From Acanthaster planci (taxonomy: Eukaryota > Echinodermata > Asteroidea > Valvatida > Acanthasteridae), in contig NW_019091358.1 in NCBI RefSeq assembly GCF_001949145.1, positions 1,601,838-1,613,843 of the forward strand: 12,006 nucleotides of DNA, given 5' to 3'. Numbering within the stretch: the first letter of the stretch is position 1; every line of letters starts with the position of its first letter. Shown piece by piece: positions 1 to 8,135 of this stretch. The notes beneath the pieces are model-generated. The model had not been told where the DNA came from. It did no database searches and saw only the letters and a list, made by a program, of their open reading frames with translations. Both the position numbers and the translations under genes were made by a program.

Positions 1-364
1 AGTTGAGGAGACCCTCGCAACTGCTGAGATGTCTCACTGAGTGTAAGGGTGTGTCTGGGATCGTGTCGATGTAGACAACTTCATGAATTTCATCGAAAGA
101 TTCAGGATTCTGGATTCTGGTTCCGGTGCCAAGTTCACATCGACGGCTGTCTGTGTGAAAGTTGACTGAAGAGCACTGTGGTAGCATAGCACATTCACGC
201 ACGCAGATAACCATAGACCTTGCAGTTTTTACAACGATAATTTTATTGATCAGTGCGCGATTTTCAGCTGCAAAGTAGCTCAAGCCAAACTTTCCACAAT
301 GGTCCACACAACTTACTCCAGCAATGTTAAATATTGCCAGAATGAGTAGATTCCCTCTTCCCAT
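1..364 (-). CDS. Secreted PAN/apple-domain protein, N-terminal part, cut by the window's left edge
   Basis: From the ATG at 364-362 the minus strand is open for 121 codons to the window edge. Residues 1-19 (MGRGNLLILAIFNIAGVSC) form a signal peptide: a basic start, then a hydrophobic core. Cys19 and Cys23 follow, then the core C54-x3-C58-x5-C64-x11-C76-E-L, with the S-x-N-F run (66-69) typical of PAN/apple domains. In that family C54-C76 and C58-C64 would pair. Such extracellular modules bind proteins or sugars; the ligand here is unknown. The frame upstream of the ATG is also open to the acceptor, but the ATG directly before the signal sequence is the natural start. A possible donor, TCA|GTGAGA at codons 109-110, would end the exon inside the window. 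In the decayed copy at 2024 the same frame stops four codons beyond this point, so the protein may be only about 125 residues. Signal peptide and PAN fold are confident; function is not. Confidence 0.78.
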   Translation of the reverse strand, partial: MGRGNLLILAIFNIAGVSCVDHCGKFGLSYFAAENRALINKIIVVKTARSMVICVRECAMLPQCSSVNFHTDSRRCELGTGTRIQNPESFDEIHEVVYIDTIPDTPLHSVRHLSSCEGLLN

Positions 365-450
365 GATGCCAAAATTAGTTCCAGAACTGAAAAGCGAACT
401 GTCAGCTGCACTGTCAACAGGACATTAAAAAATCACGTTAGAAATGTTGA
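365..450 (-). other. 5' part of the PAN exon with splice acceptor and branch point
   Basis: On the minus strand an acceptor (CCTGTTGACAG) ends at 411, so an exon would start at 410, 46 nt before the ATG. A branch-point match, CTAAC, lies at 441-437 with its branch A about 27 nt from the AG, and a T-rich tract lies between. A second usable acceptor (CGCTTTTCAG) ends at 387 and would start the exon at 386. The PAN gene therefore probably has at least one upstream untranslated exon. The sites are seen directly; use in vivo is inferred. Confidence 0.5.
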
Positions 451-1530
451 AATCTTGTGGTAATAGAACTAATCTTTGTTTACCCAAAAGGAAACAAGGA
501 AAGACTATTATTCTATAGACCCCAGTAATATCTCGACACAGTCATTGTTGTCACTCATCCCTACCTTAGTGAAGGGTATTATTAAACTAGACTCAACTCG
601 AGTCAGTTAAATGGTCGATAACTTTTCAGTGTGGTTCCTGAAAATAGTGTAAGCTAATTCTGCCCAGTCAGGGACCTAATTGTCACGCACATGCATGAGC
701 ATGATCATCAAGCAAACTATGCATTTACTCCAGACCTTATTAAAATAGAAATCGTTTTCTTTTCGTCTTGAAGCGAGAGATGATACATTTCAAGTTGTTC
801 TTTACGTCGCTTGAAAGGGAGCGCAGTTATTCGGCTCGGATGACCAAGAACCAGCTGCTAATGTGCAAACTGTCTGGTTGTCATAGCAACTAACTGAGTG
901 AATTTTAAATTTTATTTGATGCCGCTTCAGTACCCTCCATTGGTGTCTTTAACTATAACATTAAAGGGACAGCATTACAGAATTTCTGTGTTGGTTTTAT
1001 GCTTGATTAAACACACTGCTCTCAAGTTGTCTTGCTCCTGCATTTGGAAAGAAGATTTCGGCCTTAATATCCTGGTTTTGGATGTGCATGGACTGTGGTT
1101 ATTTCCTGTAGTGACAAGCTGTTAACATCGAAGCTTAACTGAAAACATCAATTCCGAGTTTTACAAATCTGTCATGACGATTACGATGAAGGGGCAGGCC
1201 ATTCTCCCTAAGTGAAAATGTAACCCATACATAACTACCTTTTGAGTGTAAAGGCCTTGGAAGAGAAAACGGAGTAATTTATTTAAGGGACTGTGTCTCT
1301 CAGGCCGAAACATAAATGACGGCTGGTTAACTGTACAAAATGATGTAAAGGCGACCCTACCCTTCTACGAATAAATGAATGCAAATGCCAGTGGTGTGAC
1401 GGGGCTACTTTTTGGTGCTAACCATGCTGTATTTATGCTCAAGATGACTTGACTTTGCCAATTTGCTAAATCAACCTATCAATCAATTTGACTTCAAACT
1501 ATGTGTACATTCATTACAGACTGCACTCAC
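411..1530 (-). other. Probable intron of the PAN gene; no other gene seen
   Basis: This 1.1-kb stretch is bounded on the minus strand by a GTGAGT donor (1530-1525) and the acceptor at 412-411, a good intron pair. Inside it, AT-rich sequence is interrupted by stops in all frames. A 75-codon plus-strand frame at 898-1125 lacks an ATG at its first codon and has no family signature, so it is not called. Short homonucleotide runs and a TGATCA-containing palindrome near 700 are the only other structure noticed. Confidence 0.4.
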
Positions 1531-1627
1531 CTTCGGATTATCTTTATTTTCGAGGGTTTTCAGCTAATTTTTGTGCTGCTTCCTCCGTTGGAGTAGTACT
1601 CTCCTTTCCAACTTTCTCAAAGGATTC
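1531..1627 (-). other. Candidate 97-nt exon, probably a 5' untranslated exon
   Basis: On the minus strand a strong acceptor (GTTTCTTTCAG, after pyrimidines) precedes position 1627. A full-consensus donor (CCGAAG|GTGAGTG) follows position 1531. All three frames contain a stop, so the exon cannot be internal coding sequence. One frame is open from the acceptor for 27 codons, charged and protein-like (ESFEKVGKES near its start), and stops with TAA 13 nt before the donor. The donor pairs well with the acceptor at 412, placing the exon in the 5' UTR of the PAN gene. The alternative is the last coding exon of a different transcript with a spliced 3' UTR; an AATAAA overlapping the stop adds some weight to that. 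The splice sites are seen; the role is inferred. Confidence 0.45.
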
Positions 1628-1885
1628 CTGAAAGAAACGTAGCCTGTGCTTGATGATAGTTATGATACTGAGGTGGTGTGCAGTGCCAGAAACCCAACCA
1701 CCAATACACCTCGGGTCTTTGTGCACAGTCTAGCAATAACGCGGTCGTCATACATTGAGAACGCCTGCTCAGTATTATGCTACGTCAATGGCAAATCGTA
1801 ATGTTCCACATGTTGCAGACCGTCTGTGAAGCCTTTTGGGTAGATCACATATACTCAGCGCTGACTTTGAAACATACGGAAGCCG

Positions 1886-2009
1886 GATAGTGCCAAGGCA
1901 TAGCATGCGCACTTTTTTTGAACCGGCAGGCCGCCACTTGATGATGGTGTCAAAAGATATGTACACGCGCTGTTCAAAAAAAGTTCGCATGCTATCCCTT
2001 CGCACTATC
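1886..2009. repeat. Foldback element with 38-bp inverted arms
   Basis: The left arm (1886-1923) and right arm (1972-2009) are reverse complements at 35 of 38 positions, with mismatches at arm positions 9, 14 and 25, around a 48-nt spacer. Both arms contain a run of seven T (or A) next to GAAC and a GCATGC core. A transcript would form a long stable hairpin. The size and form suit a small non-autonomous transposon (MITE or foldback type), but no target-site duplication was found and the family was not recognised. It lies 14 bp from the decayed PAN copy. Arms of this length are very unlikely by chance. Confidence 0.7.
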
Positions 2010-2023
2010 TATCTAGAAATAGC

Positions 2024-2294
2024 AGTTGAGGAGACCCACACAATTGCGGAAATTCAAAATATGGCGCACCAATTGTAAGGGCGTGGCTGGGATAGTGTTG
2101 ATGTACACGTAGACACTTCAGTGAATTTTAAGGTTACAGTACTCAATATTCTGGTTGCAGTGCTGAGTTCATATCGATGACTTTTCAAGAAAATTGAATG
2201 AAAGGCACTGTGGTACTATAGCATATTCACGAACGCATGTAATCCTAGACGTTACAGTTTCCACTTTAAAACATGGTCAGTCGTTGCACATTTT
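2024..2294 (-). pseudogene. Decayed second copy of the PAN/apple exon
   Basis: This segment aligns with 1-264 in the same orientation over its whole length, by eye at roughly two-thirds identity. Identical blocks include AGTTGAGGAGACCC, TAAGGG-GTG, GGCTGGGAT-like runs and GCACTGTGGTA. Translated, it keeps landmarks such as the C-VRE and VPQC runs and the INTIPATPL tail. It has lost the second and fourth core cysteines (both Tyr), one from each expected disulfide. A 2-nt deletion (about 2175-2195) and a 4-nt deletion (about 2133-2148) shift the frame; together with in-frame insertions they restore it. Read straight through, stops fall at 2169-2171 and 2118-2120. After the restored part, the frame ends at a TAG at 2013-2015. 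Homology may reach 2360, where it becomes ambiguous. No signal peptide is evident. It is best read as a tandem duplicate that has died. Confidence 0.7.
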
Positions 2295-2315
2295 GTTTGT
2301 TTGTTTGTTTGTTTG
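2292..2315. repeat. (TTTG)6 microsatellite
   Basis: Six perfect TTTG units at the 5' end of the decayed PAN copy, at a point where the intact copy has no repeat. It looks like an expansion after the duplication. Confidence 0.9.
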
Positions 2316-2624
2316 CTTTTTTGAGTTGCAGTCTTAGAAAATAGATGCCCCGAGTTTACAGAAAAAGAACTGAAGCTTTTGCAGCTCATTCTGTAGCTAT
2401 ATCAATGTTTGTTATATCATGGTAATAGACCGCATTTTTTTATGTACTAGAATTGATCATGATCATTATATGCCACACAACACACGTACCGAATCGCGAG
2501 AACATGAGCGATTCTGGCTATTGCACGTGAGTGATGCGTCTCACGGGATACATTGCCACAATTGTGACAGAGTTAAATATATTTCACTTCTTTTCCTTGC
2601 ATTCGAAAAAATTTGTGTCACCAG

Positions 2625-2848
2625 GAGCGGGACCAAGAGAGGGTGCAATTTCCCTGGCAACGGAGGCTCATTTCGTGAAACTGCAAATTCGCTGGTTCAC
2701 GAACGATTATGACATGCGCGCCTTATACGTTTGCGGGGTTACCAACAAAATGAACACAACCTGCCAGCGTGGCTCTTTTTTTTCAACTGATAAGGAGTGC
2801 TTCTGCTCAAGTCGGATATGGCGGGGTCTATGGATTTTGTACATCTGA
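2625..2848 (+). other. Candidate exon or old coding fragment, cysteine-containing, family unknown
   Basis: A pyrimidine-rich stretch (about 2585-2600) and a CACCAG acceptor (ending 2624) precede a frame open for 73 codons to a TGA at 2846-2848. The codons use more G or C at third positions than the surrounding AT-rich DNA, especially up to about 2720, which suggests past or present coding. The translation has four clustered cysteines in its second half (TLYVCG-like, TTCQRG, KECFCS) and no motif that I recognise. No good donor follows, so it would have to be a terminal exon, yet no AATAAA lies close downstream. The frame also continues upstream of the acceptor. It could be a remnant of a transposon gene. 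Low confidence. Confidence 0.25.
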
Positions 2849-3207
2849 GAGGCAAAGCACCCTTGGCTTCGCCTTGGGTACTGTACCCCTCAAACTGATG
2901 GATGTACAAAAACCAGAACCCCGTCACAAAAGGCAGCGATTAGTCATTTCGGTATTCTCTTTATTTCGGCCTCAGTCAATACACGTGCACCTGGTTTGTG
3001 CGTTTTGAAATCACCAACGAGGAATGATTTTCAAGTTCTGATTTTGTCTGGTGTCCGCCCGTTTTGATATAGGCCTACTACCTTGCGTCAGCAGAGTGCA
3101 GCACCTGTCAACTACAAGATTCTTTGAATTGTTAAAAGACGCTCCTGCAAGTTGATATGCCTACTTCGTATTAAAGTCAGTGATAAGCATCAGGCTATTC
3201 GTATAAG
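2849..3207. other. No gene recognised
   Basis: Anonymous sequence. Two things were noticed. An AATAAA on the minus strand (2965-2960) could serve as a poly(A) signal for the frame ending at 3208. The palindrome TAGGCCTA occurs at 3070-3077. The plus-strand frame reaching 3008 and the minus-strand frame starting at 2927 are mutually antisense, short, and lack splice or start context. Confidence 0.5.
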
Positions 3208-3543
3208 CGTCTAAGGTATTCCTCTCAGCTCCTTTAGATGGTCAGCAAATGACCTTGGGGACCATTTCCGGATTTTCAGCTGTGTTATATCACGTATATT
3301 ACTAATTGCTGAGGAAATGTGTTTTGATAAAGAATTATGATGCGACACATTGAGCACTTTATCTTTATTATTTTTAAAATCATCCACATGGTTGTCCAAA
3401 CGTGCGTTATAACTATGGAATCTTTCCTTGCCAGTTCCCTCCCTGAATTGTAGTTCAATCAACGCCTGGTTTGGCCAGTAACGCATCAACGACTGTTTCC
3501 TGTACAGTAGCAGTGTACACGTACATGAGTTGCAACCGTACAT
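3208..3543 (-). other. Candidate terminal exon, unknown protein
   Basis: An open frame of 110 codons ends at TAG (3210-3208). The first third (cysteine-rich, hydrophobic) looks random. From about residue 34 the composition becomes protein-like: rich in Asp, Lys, Asn, His and Leu, with helix-prone spacing (HVDDFKNNKDKVLN, then ITQLKIRKWSPRSF and a KELRGIP end). The change coincides with a possible acceptor (CTACAATTCAG) that would start an exon at 3442, although its pyrimidine tract is poor. A minus-strand AATAAA 243 nt past the stop could end a transcript. No family was recognised and the length alone is not significant in a window this size. It may be the last exon of a gene lying to the right. 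Confidence 0.3.
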
Positions 3544-4953
3544 TCACTACTAGTTGTTTGAAAAGTGCTCTGCATGCACATATTGTACAAGGAGTGTTTT
3601 TCTTCCGTTCATTGTTCTATTATTAAACAATTTAACCTTAACTTCGATGGATAGGGCATAACAAATTTTTCCTCAAATTATTTCTAATATAAAAGATCGT
3701 TGGTGTTGTTTTTTCTTGCTCAGCCTTCATATAGATTTCTGTTGATATCTTGGCATTAGTTTGACACAGATTATTGATATACTTTTGTCCTGAAAGATTG
3801 ACTCTTGAGGCAAGGTGGCTTTGTTTTGTTAGGTTAATTGAAATGATATCGAAATAACAGGTATTTGTGAATACTTTGTGACACTGTGTAAACTGCTCTG
3901 ACTAGCAACAGTGTATTTAAAACTAAACTGTACTTCATGCATGATGCTTGTTATGATAGAAAGTGTCTGCTTACCTTTTGATAAGAGATCAACTTTGATA
4001 AATCAAAATTTGTACATCGATACGTATGGTCGTCACAGAAAGACGATTTGGCGTGTTAAGTCAAAGATACAAATGTTGATCTGCCTAAAAAAGTTTACAT
4101 CAATGAACTGAATATCTGTATTGATGTATTGCCGAAAGAAAATTGTCACTAACTTTAGGAGTCTGAAGTCAACCGTTCTACTTTCCTAAATTTCTGACGT
4201 TCTATTTTCAAAAATATCTGACCTGTAGGTTTTGACAAATTACTACACGACATAAGAAAAAAATTAAAACATACTCGGTTTCTGATAGCGAAAAACAGGC
4301 AGATTATTGCACTATTTTTTTAGTCCGTTACACTTACACTGGACAGAAACTCGATGAACCGTACTATCACTATGGACAAAATCCAAACGATGTCTTATAA
4401 AATGCAACACGGGTAATCGCCGTCGACTCACGCAAAGTGTCCTTTCAAGGCTTCAAGTAATACAGTTTGTTAGCTGTTTCTTTGTTAAAATGCAAAACTG
4501 GACTTAGCTGCTCCGACTTGGCCTTAATCCTTCATCATTGCGAGATAACCTCTCCAAATTCTGTGACCTCTAACGGCTATTAGAGCATAATCTGTCTTAA
4601 TGAATCCGATTTGTGCGAAAGCAAGCATAGGAAAAACTCGCTATACTCATATCTCTCGCGGTAGGAATAACAAGAGGTGTCTTAAAACACCTGTGCACAA
4701 AGCAAAATGAGTTTTTACGACAGCTTACATCATCTGTCCCACTACACCAATGGTTTGGAGTTATTGCAAGGGGACAAAATTGCAAGCACAGGCTAAGATG
4801 AAATGCAAAACAGTAGATTTGACTTGCCAATCCAATATGCCAATCGACGACCAGAGTACTGACCCGTCTGGAACGCGATGATACATACAACTTGTGAAAC
4901 ACCCAATCTACAAACAATCTAGGGGTGAGTCTACAGGACCATATTTTTGGCGA
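3544..4953. other. AT-rich sequence without a recognised gene
   Basis: Long AT-rich stretch with stops in every frame. A 66-codon plus frame (3911-4111) and a 106-codon minus frame (4597-4917) are the longest. The latter begins at TTG, is rich in Cys, Ser and Trp, and has no signature. A donor-like GTAAGC and an acceptor-like TTTGTGCACAG lie inside it, only about 40 bp apart, too close for a normal animal intron. Nothing here supports a gene. Confidence 0.5.
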
Positions 4954-4998
4954 GGGGGAAATGTGCGTGGGGGGGACAAAATTGGGGATTTTTTAGGG
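4954..4998 (+). other. G-rich tract with G-quadruplex potential
   Basis: Four G runs on the plus strand (five at 4954-4958, seven at 4969-4975, four at 4984-4987, three at 4996-4998) are separated by loops of 8 to 10 nt. This meets a relaxed quadruplex definition but not the strict one of loops up to 7. It stands out from the AT-rich flanks and lies 50 bp from the possible transposon described next. Confidence 0.35.
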
Positions 4999-5049
4999 TA
5001 GAGTCCCACCTGGGTAGAGTATGCATGCCCCTCTCTTATCCACAGTTGT

Positions 5050-5467
5050 GGGTGCACCCCAGTGATAAATCCCAAAACTTCAAATTCTTTTAAAATACAA
5101 CTCTACCAGGTGGTCAGGCAGCATGTAAAACAATGATGAACATATCGTTCAATTTCCTTTTAACATTTTGAAAATAGCATTCAAAGCAGACCACCCCAAT
5201 AAAGAAAGATACTTCCCAAACTGGGAAAAGTAACCATTTCGAAAAAGCACAAAAACGTAGTGCCACTTTGGCACCCGATTGCATCCAAACTGCTCAGAAA
5301 TGGAAGCCCAATTCCAGGCCAGAGGTTCAGTACCATATTTCTTCTATACCCCAAATCCATGGCTCTCAGATCTCTTTAATACAGAATAATTTGAGTGCAT
5401 AACTTTTATTGATTAATTAACCCTTCAACGCTGGACGAATTTTTGGCCTACTCACGTGGGTGCACCC
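5050..5467. mobile_element. Possible small non-autonomous transposon bounded by GGGTGCACCC motifs
   Basis: The 10-bp palindrome GGGTGCACCC occurs at 5050-5059 and 5458-5467. Read inward from each end, both continue with two variable bases and then GTGA, giving inverted ends of about 16 bp with two differences (5050-5065 and 5452-5467). The enclosed 418 bp is AT-rich and non-coding, as expected of a MITE-like element. The motif is self-complementary, so part of the match is automatic; only the GTGA extension is independent. No target duplication is clear. Speculative. Confidence 0.25.
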
Positions 5468-6661
5468 TTGTATGCGTAAACCTGATTTCACCCCAGGAAC
5501 TATACGTATGAAGCGAGACATGAGACGGAGAGAACTCCCCTGTTTTGTGTTGGTCATTGTCTCACTGGAACCTGAGGAATTCTTTTCAGACATCTAGGGG
5601 GATATGTTAGGTAACAATAGTCTAGAGTGTGTGTAGCGATTGGACATGTTGGGGGGTACCCCTCGGTGTAATTTCTTGCTGGATATACCAGGATCAGGAA
5701 ACCTCAGGAGTGTTGTTCTATGCCGACCCAAGTCCCCCTCCCACGTTAATTCTGAGAAGTGGTCGACAACAATGCATGCACAGGCAAAGATTACTTTGTG
5801 ACTGGGGTACGCAGATAGGTCTGTACTCTGTACTGATAATCCGTACTGACAGGTGCTAATAAGTCCCATCTTCAATCAGACAGAACAGTATCGAACGGTT
5901 TCACTTCGGTTTTTTTTTCGGTTTTGTTTTTGGTCTTTTTTTTCTTCTTTTTAGGGTTCTAATGAAAGAAATGTGCTCAAAACCCCAAGGGCTTCACAAT
6001 GTAATTCTCTACTCCTTGGCAAGCGGCCTATTTCGCGGTGCTAACTGCGTTCTAATTTGGGAATCCTCTACCTGAGCCCCGGGCTTTTTGTGAAGGGAAA
6101 GAATGTAGCCACCTCTCCCTTCAATGCAGCCCAACATTCCTTCAGCATCCTGCCCCGTTCTCAAGTATTTTCTGTTGTTCTTTTCATCACAATAGAGACA
6201 CTTCACTCAGGCATTTAGCATACTTTGGTAAGGAAAAAAAGACAGTTGCTGGATTGCTGGTTGTGGGGAGATACTCTCTTGTCAGTCCAGTCAAAATGGA
6301 TTTATCCAATCAATTAACAACTGCTTTGCGATTGATCTCAGGATGGAAGACGAAGGTGATGGGATCTGTGTTTTGCAAGTTCCCCCAAGGTGAATCTGTC
6401 AGAATCATCAGTCCTCCGTCTGGTTGACTTTTCTTCCCGGGAAAGATCCATAGCAAGGCAGGGTTGCCGTTCGCACTATTCAGTTACAGAGATTACCGAC
6501 TATTAGATTACCTACTTGAAGGAGGTTTTAAAGTCGCTTCGGCCTCCTCAACCAGGAAGGCAGATAATACAAAGAAAGATTATTTGGCAGGTTCGTTGAG
6601 TATAACTTTCTCATTACGTAAGAGTGTGTTAAGCATTTATAATTGCGCCTACGTACCGTAC
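5468..6661. other. No gene recognised; polypyrimidine tract and isolated splice-like sites
   Basis: A T-rich tract (5910-5952), broken by single C and G bases and ending in TTTTTAG, would make a very strong plus-strand acceptor at 5953-5954. The following frames are open for 29 and 38 codons but meet no good donor. A second acceptor-like site (TCATCACAATAG ending 6195) is followed after 32 nt by TTTG|GTAAGG (donor at 6228), a possible micro-exon. A perfect palindrome GGGGTACCCC lies at 5653-5662, and TTCCCGGGAA at 6434-6443. The 65-codon minus frame at 6009-6206 is the complement of pyrimidine-rich DNA. None of these adds up to a gene. Confidence 0.4.
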
Positions 6662-6685
6662 CTCCGGGAGGGATCGCGTGCCTGT
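6662..6685 (-). other. Possible 24-nt micro-exon
   Basis: On the minus strand a strong acceptor (GTTTGTTGTCCTCGCAG, ending 6686) is followed 24 nt later by GGAG|GTACGG (donor at 6661), with an overlapping alternative donor GTACGT five bases on. The length is a multiple of three and no frame contains a stop. The apparent signal peptide translated from here (MCLVLVVFVVLA) is the conceptual translation of the pyrimidine tract, so it is not taken as coding. No neighbouring exons are known. Confidence 0.15.
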
Positions 6686-6689
6686 CTGC

Positions 6690-7297
6690 GAGGACAACAA
6701 ACACAACTAGGACGAGGCACATGTGGACGTGTGAGATATGAGCAGAAAACAGTTTCTTTGAAAGGAATCCCTTATGATATACGAATCTCCATGATGACTC
6801 CTGTTTGAAATGTTTCAATTTGCGGCATTGGGTTGCACGGAATGAGTCGGTAAGTAACTTGGCTTTAACTGTTTACGCTAGTTTTCGAACCTTAGTACCC
6901 TGAGAGTGTGAAATGCATTTGAATTCATATGTATTTCCCAGAAGGCTTTGCAAATGAAAATACTAAGCTGGTTCACAACAGTTTTTCGAATAAAATCAGC
7001 AAGACCTGCAGTAAAGTATGATCGATCCTTTCCCAGCGAAAGAATCGTGCTTTTACAGTCTTGCTTGTATCTTCCTGTTTACATTACTTCCCGGGAAAAT
7101 TGGTCGAAGGAAACGCTGTACTTGCGAATAACTTTAAATATTTATAGGCCTATTTGTCTCATCCGCTTGGCAATTTGGAACCCATTGTTATCAGTCATTG
7201 TTCATCTTGGAAATGATCAACAATGCAGTCATGTAAATAAATTTCCAACATTATAGTTCAAGGGCATATTTCCGATAATTTATTTACTAAACGCATT
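6690..7297. other. No gene recognised
   Basis: A consensus donor (GAGTCG|GTAAGTAA at 6850) and an acceptor (GTATTTCCCAG ending 6942) lie on the plus strand only 93 bp apart, so an intron between them would be small. The frame before the donor lacks an acceptor downstream of its last stop, so it could only be a first or untranslated exon. The frames at 6948-7256 (plus) and 6528-6818 (minus) have no signature. TTCCCGGGAA recurs at 7088-7097 and TAGGCCTA at 7145-7152. Confidence 0.35.
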
Positions 7298-7314
7298 TGG
7301 GAGAAATTCTCCCA
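7298..7314. repeat. Short perfect palindrome TGGGAGAA/TTCTCCCA
   Basis: Eight-base arms flank a single A. The GGGAGA core resembles the hairpin at 8574 and the GGAGACATTTT motif at 7449, so it may be a scrap of the same repeat family. Confidence 0.5.
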
Positions 7315-8135
7315 GACGACGCGGCGAGACATTGCGTTTGCAGGTGGCTTTGTAACAGTCGACTGATGTTGAAGGTTAAATAAAATGTACAGGTAGTCTG
7401 TGACTGATTACAGGGTTTGGGTTGTCGCTTATGATTCAGAGGCAAATAGGAGACATTTTAGTGGTGTGACAGCAATGAAAGAGCATTACAAATCTATGCA
7501 AACGCAATAGGTACAAACCCGTCTGTTCATATCCTAAATACAACTAAAGGGCGTGTCAAGATGGGGAGGAGCGGGGAAGTTGTTTCCCCTCGGAGGTATA
7601 TTGCTATTTTTAGAAAGCAAAAGCGGCAGCACTAAAGAAACGGCATCACCACCCTCCTGTAAGGATTATTTTACGAAGGAAAATTGGACGATCATTTTAG
7701 GTAAAACATTCCCATATTGCACTCCACCCAAAACCTTGATGTGCCATTGCCTCAGCAGTAGATTATTAAGCTTCACAGCGACTATTACACTACAAACTGT
7801 ACACATGCGTTGTGCAAAAATGACTGAGGCAATAACGTCATCATTTGTGACGTCACCTCCTCTACCCCCTTTTCTTTTGGCCAGTGGTGTGTCGTTGTAA
7901 AGCTCGAATGGAGTGATCCCAATTCGACGCTTTTAGCGTCGATCTGCGCACTTCCATGTTTGAAAACGAGGCTGTATGTGTTGGCTTCAATTCTTAATAC
8001 GATCAGACGGTTGAAAGTAAGGACCCAAGACACAAAATGCATAAAGGTATATTNGACCGCGAACTAACGTACCTACGATGGTCGTGTATCTTGTGCAGTG
8101 GGCGTGGTTTAAACTGAAGTGGCGTCATACTTACG
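7315..8135. other. No gene recognised; CRE-like palindrome and an unresolved base
   Basis: TGACGTCA, the full CREB/ATF consensus, lies at 7848-7855 with a half-site CGTCA at 7836-7840. GGGCGTGG, a Sp1/KLF-type box, lies at 8100-8107. Position 8054 is N. The 115-codon plus frame at 7553-7900 starts at GTG and is Pro-, Ser- and Cys-rich without a family match. The region may be regulatory for the candidate exon that follows on the minus strand, but the CRE lies on that exon's downstream side. Confidence 0.3.
7924..7942. repeat. Perfect 8-bp stem with TTT loop
   Basis: TCGACGCT and AGCGTCGA flank TTT. The stem resembles a histone 3' stem-loop in size only: the bases do not match that consensus, the loop is three rather than four, and no histone frame is nearby. 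No terminator role is claimed. Confidence 0.5.

Noticed and set aside
1-2294. Direct repeats 2 kb apart read as LTRs of a retrotransposon
   Set aside because: The repeats are strongly diverged, encode PAN-domain sequence, and enclose no gag or pol frame; a gene duplication fits.
2454-2465. 12-bp palindrome TGATCATGATCA
   Set aside because: Isolated and of simple composition, with no second copy or associated element found.
4597-4917. 106-codon minus-strand frame with hydrophobic stretches resembling a membrane protein
   Set aside because: Starts at TTG, has an erratic Cys/Trp/Ser composition, and the splice-like pair inside would give an implausibly short intron.
6655-6760. Apparent signal peptide MCLVLVVFVVLA on the minus strand
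   Set aside because: The hydrophobic run is what a polypyrimidine tract (GTTTGTTGTCCTCGCAG) always gives when translated; a splice acceptor explains it better.
6464-6808. 114-codon plus-strand frame
   Set aside because: Starts at TTG, overlaps an antisense frame of similar length, and has no recognisable motif.
7553-7900. 115-codon plus-strand frame
   Set aside because: Starts at GTG, has no domain or splice context, and its length is normal for the longest chance frames in 12 kb.
7924-7942. Histone 3' stem-loop
   Set aside because: The stem bases do not fit the histone consensus, the loop is three bases, and no histone frame is nearby.
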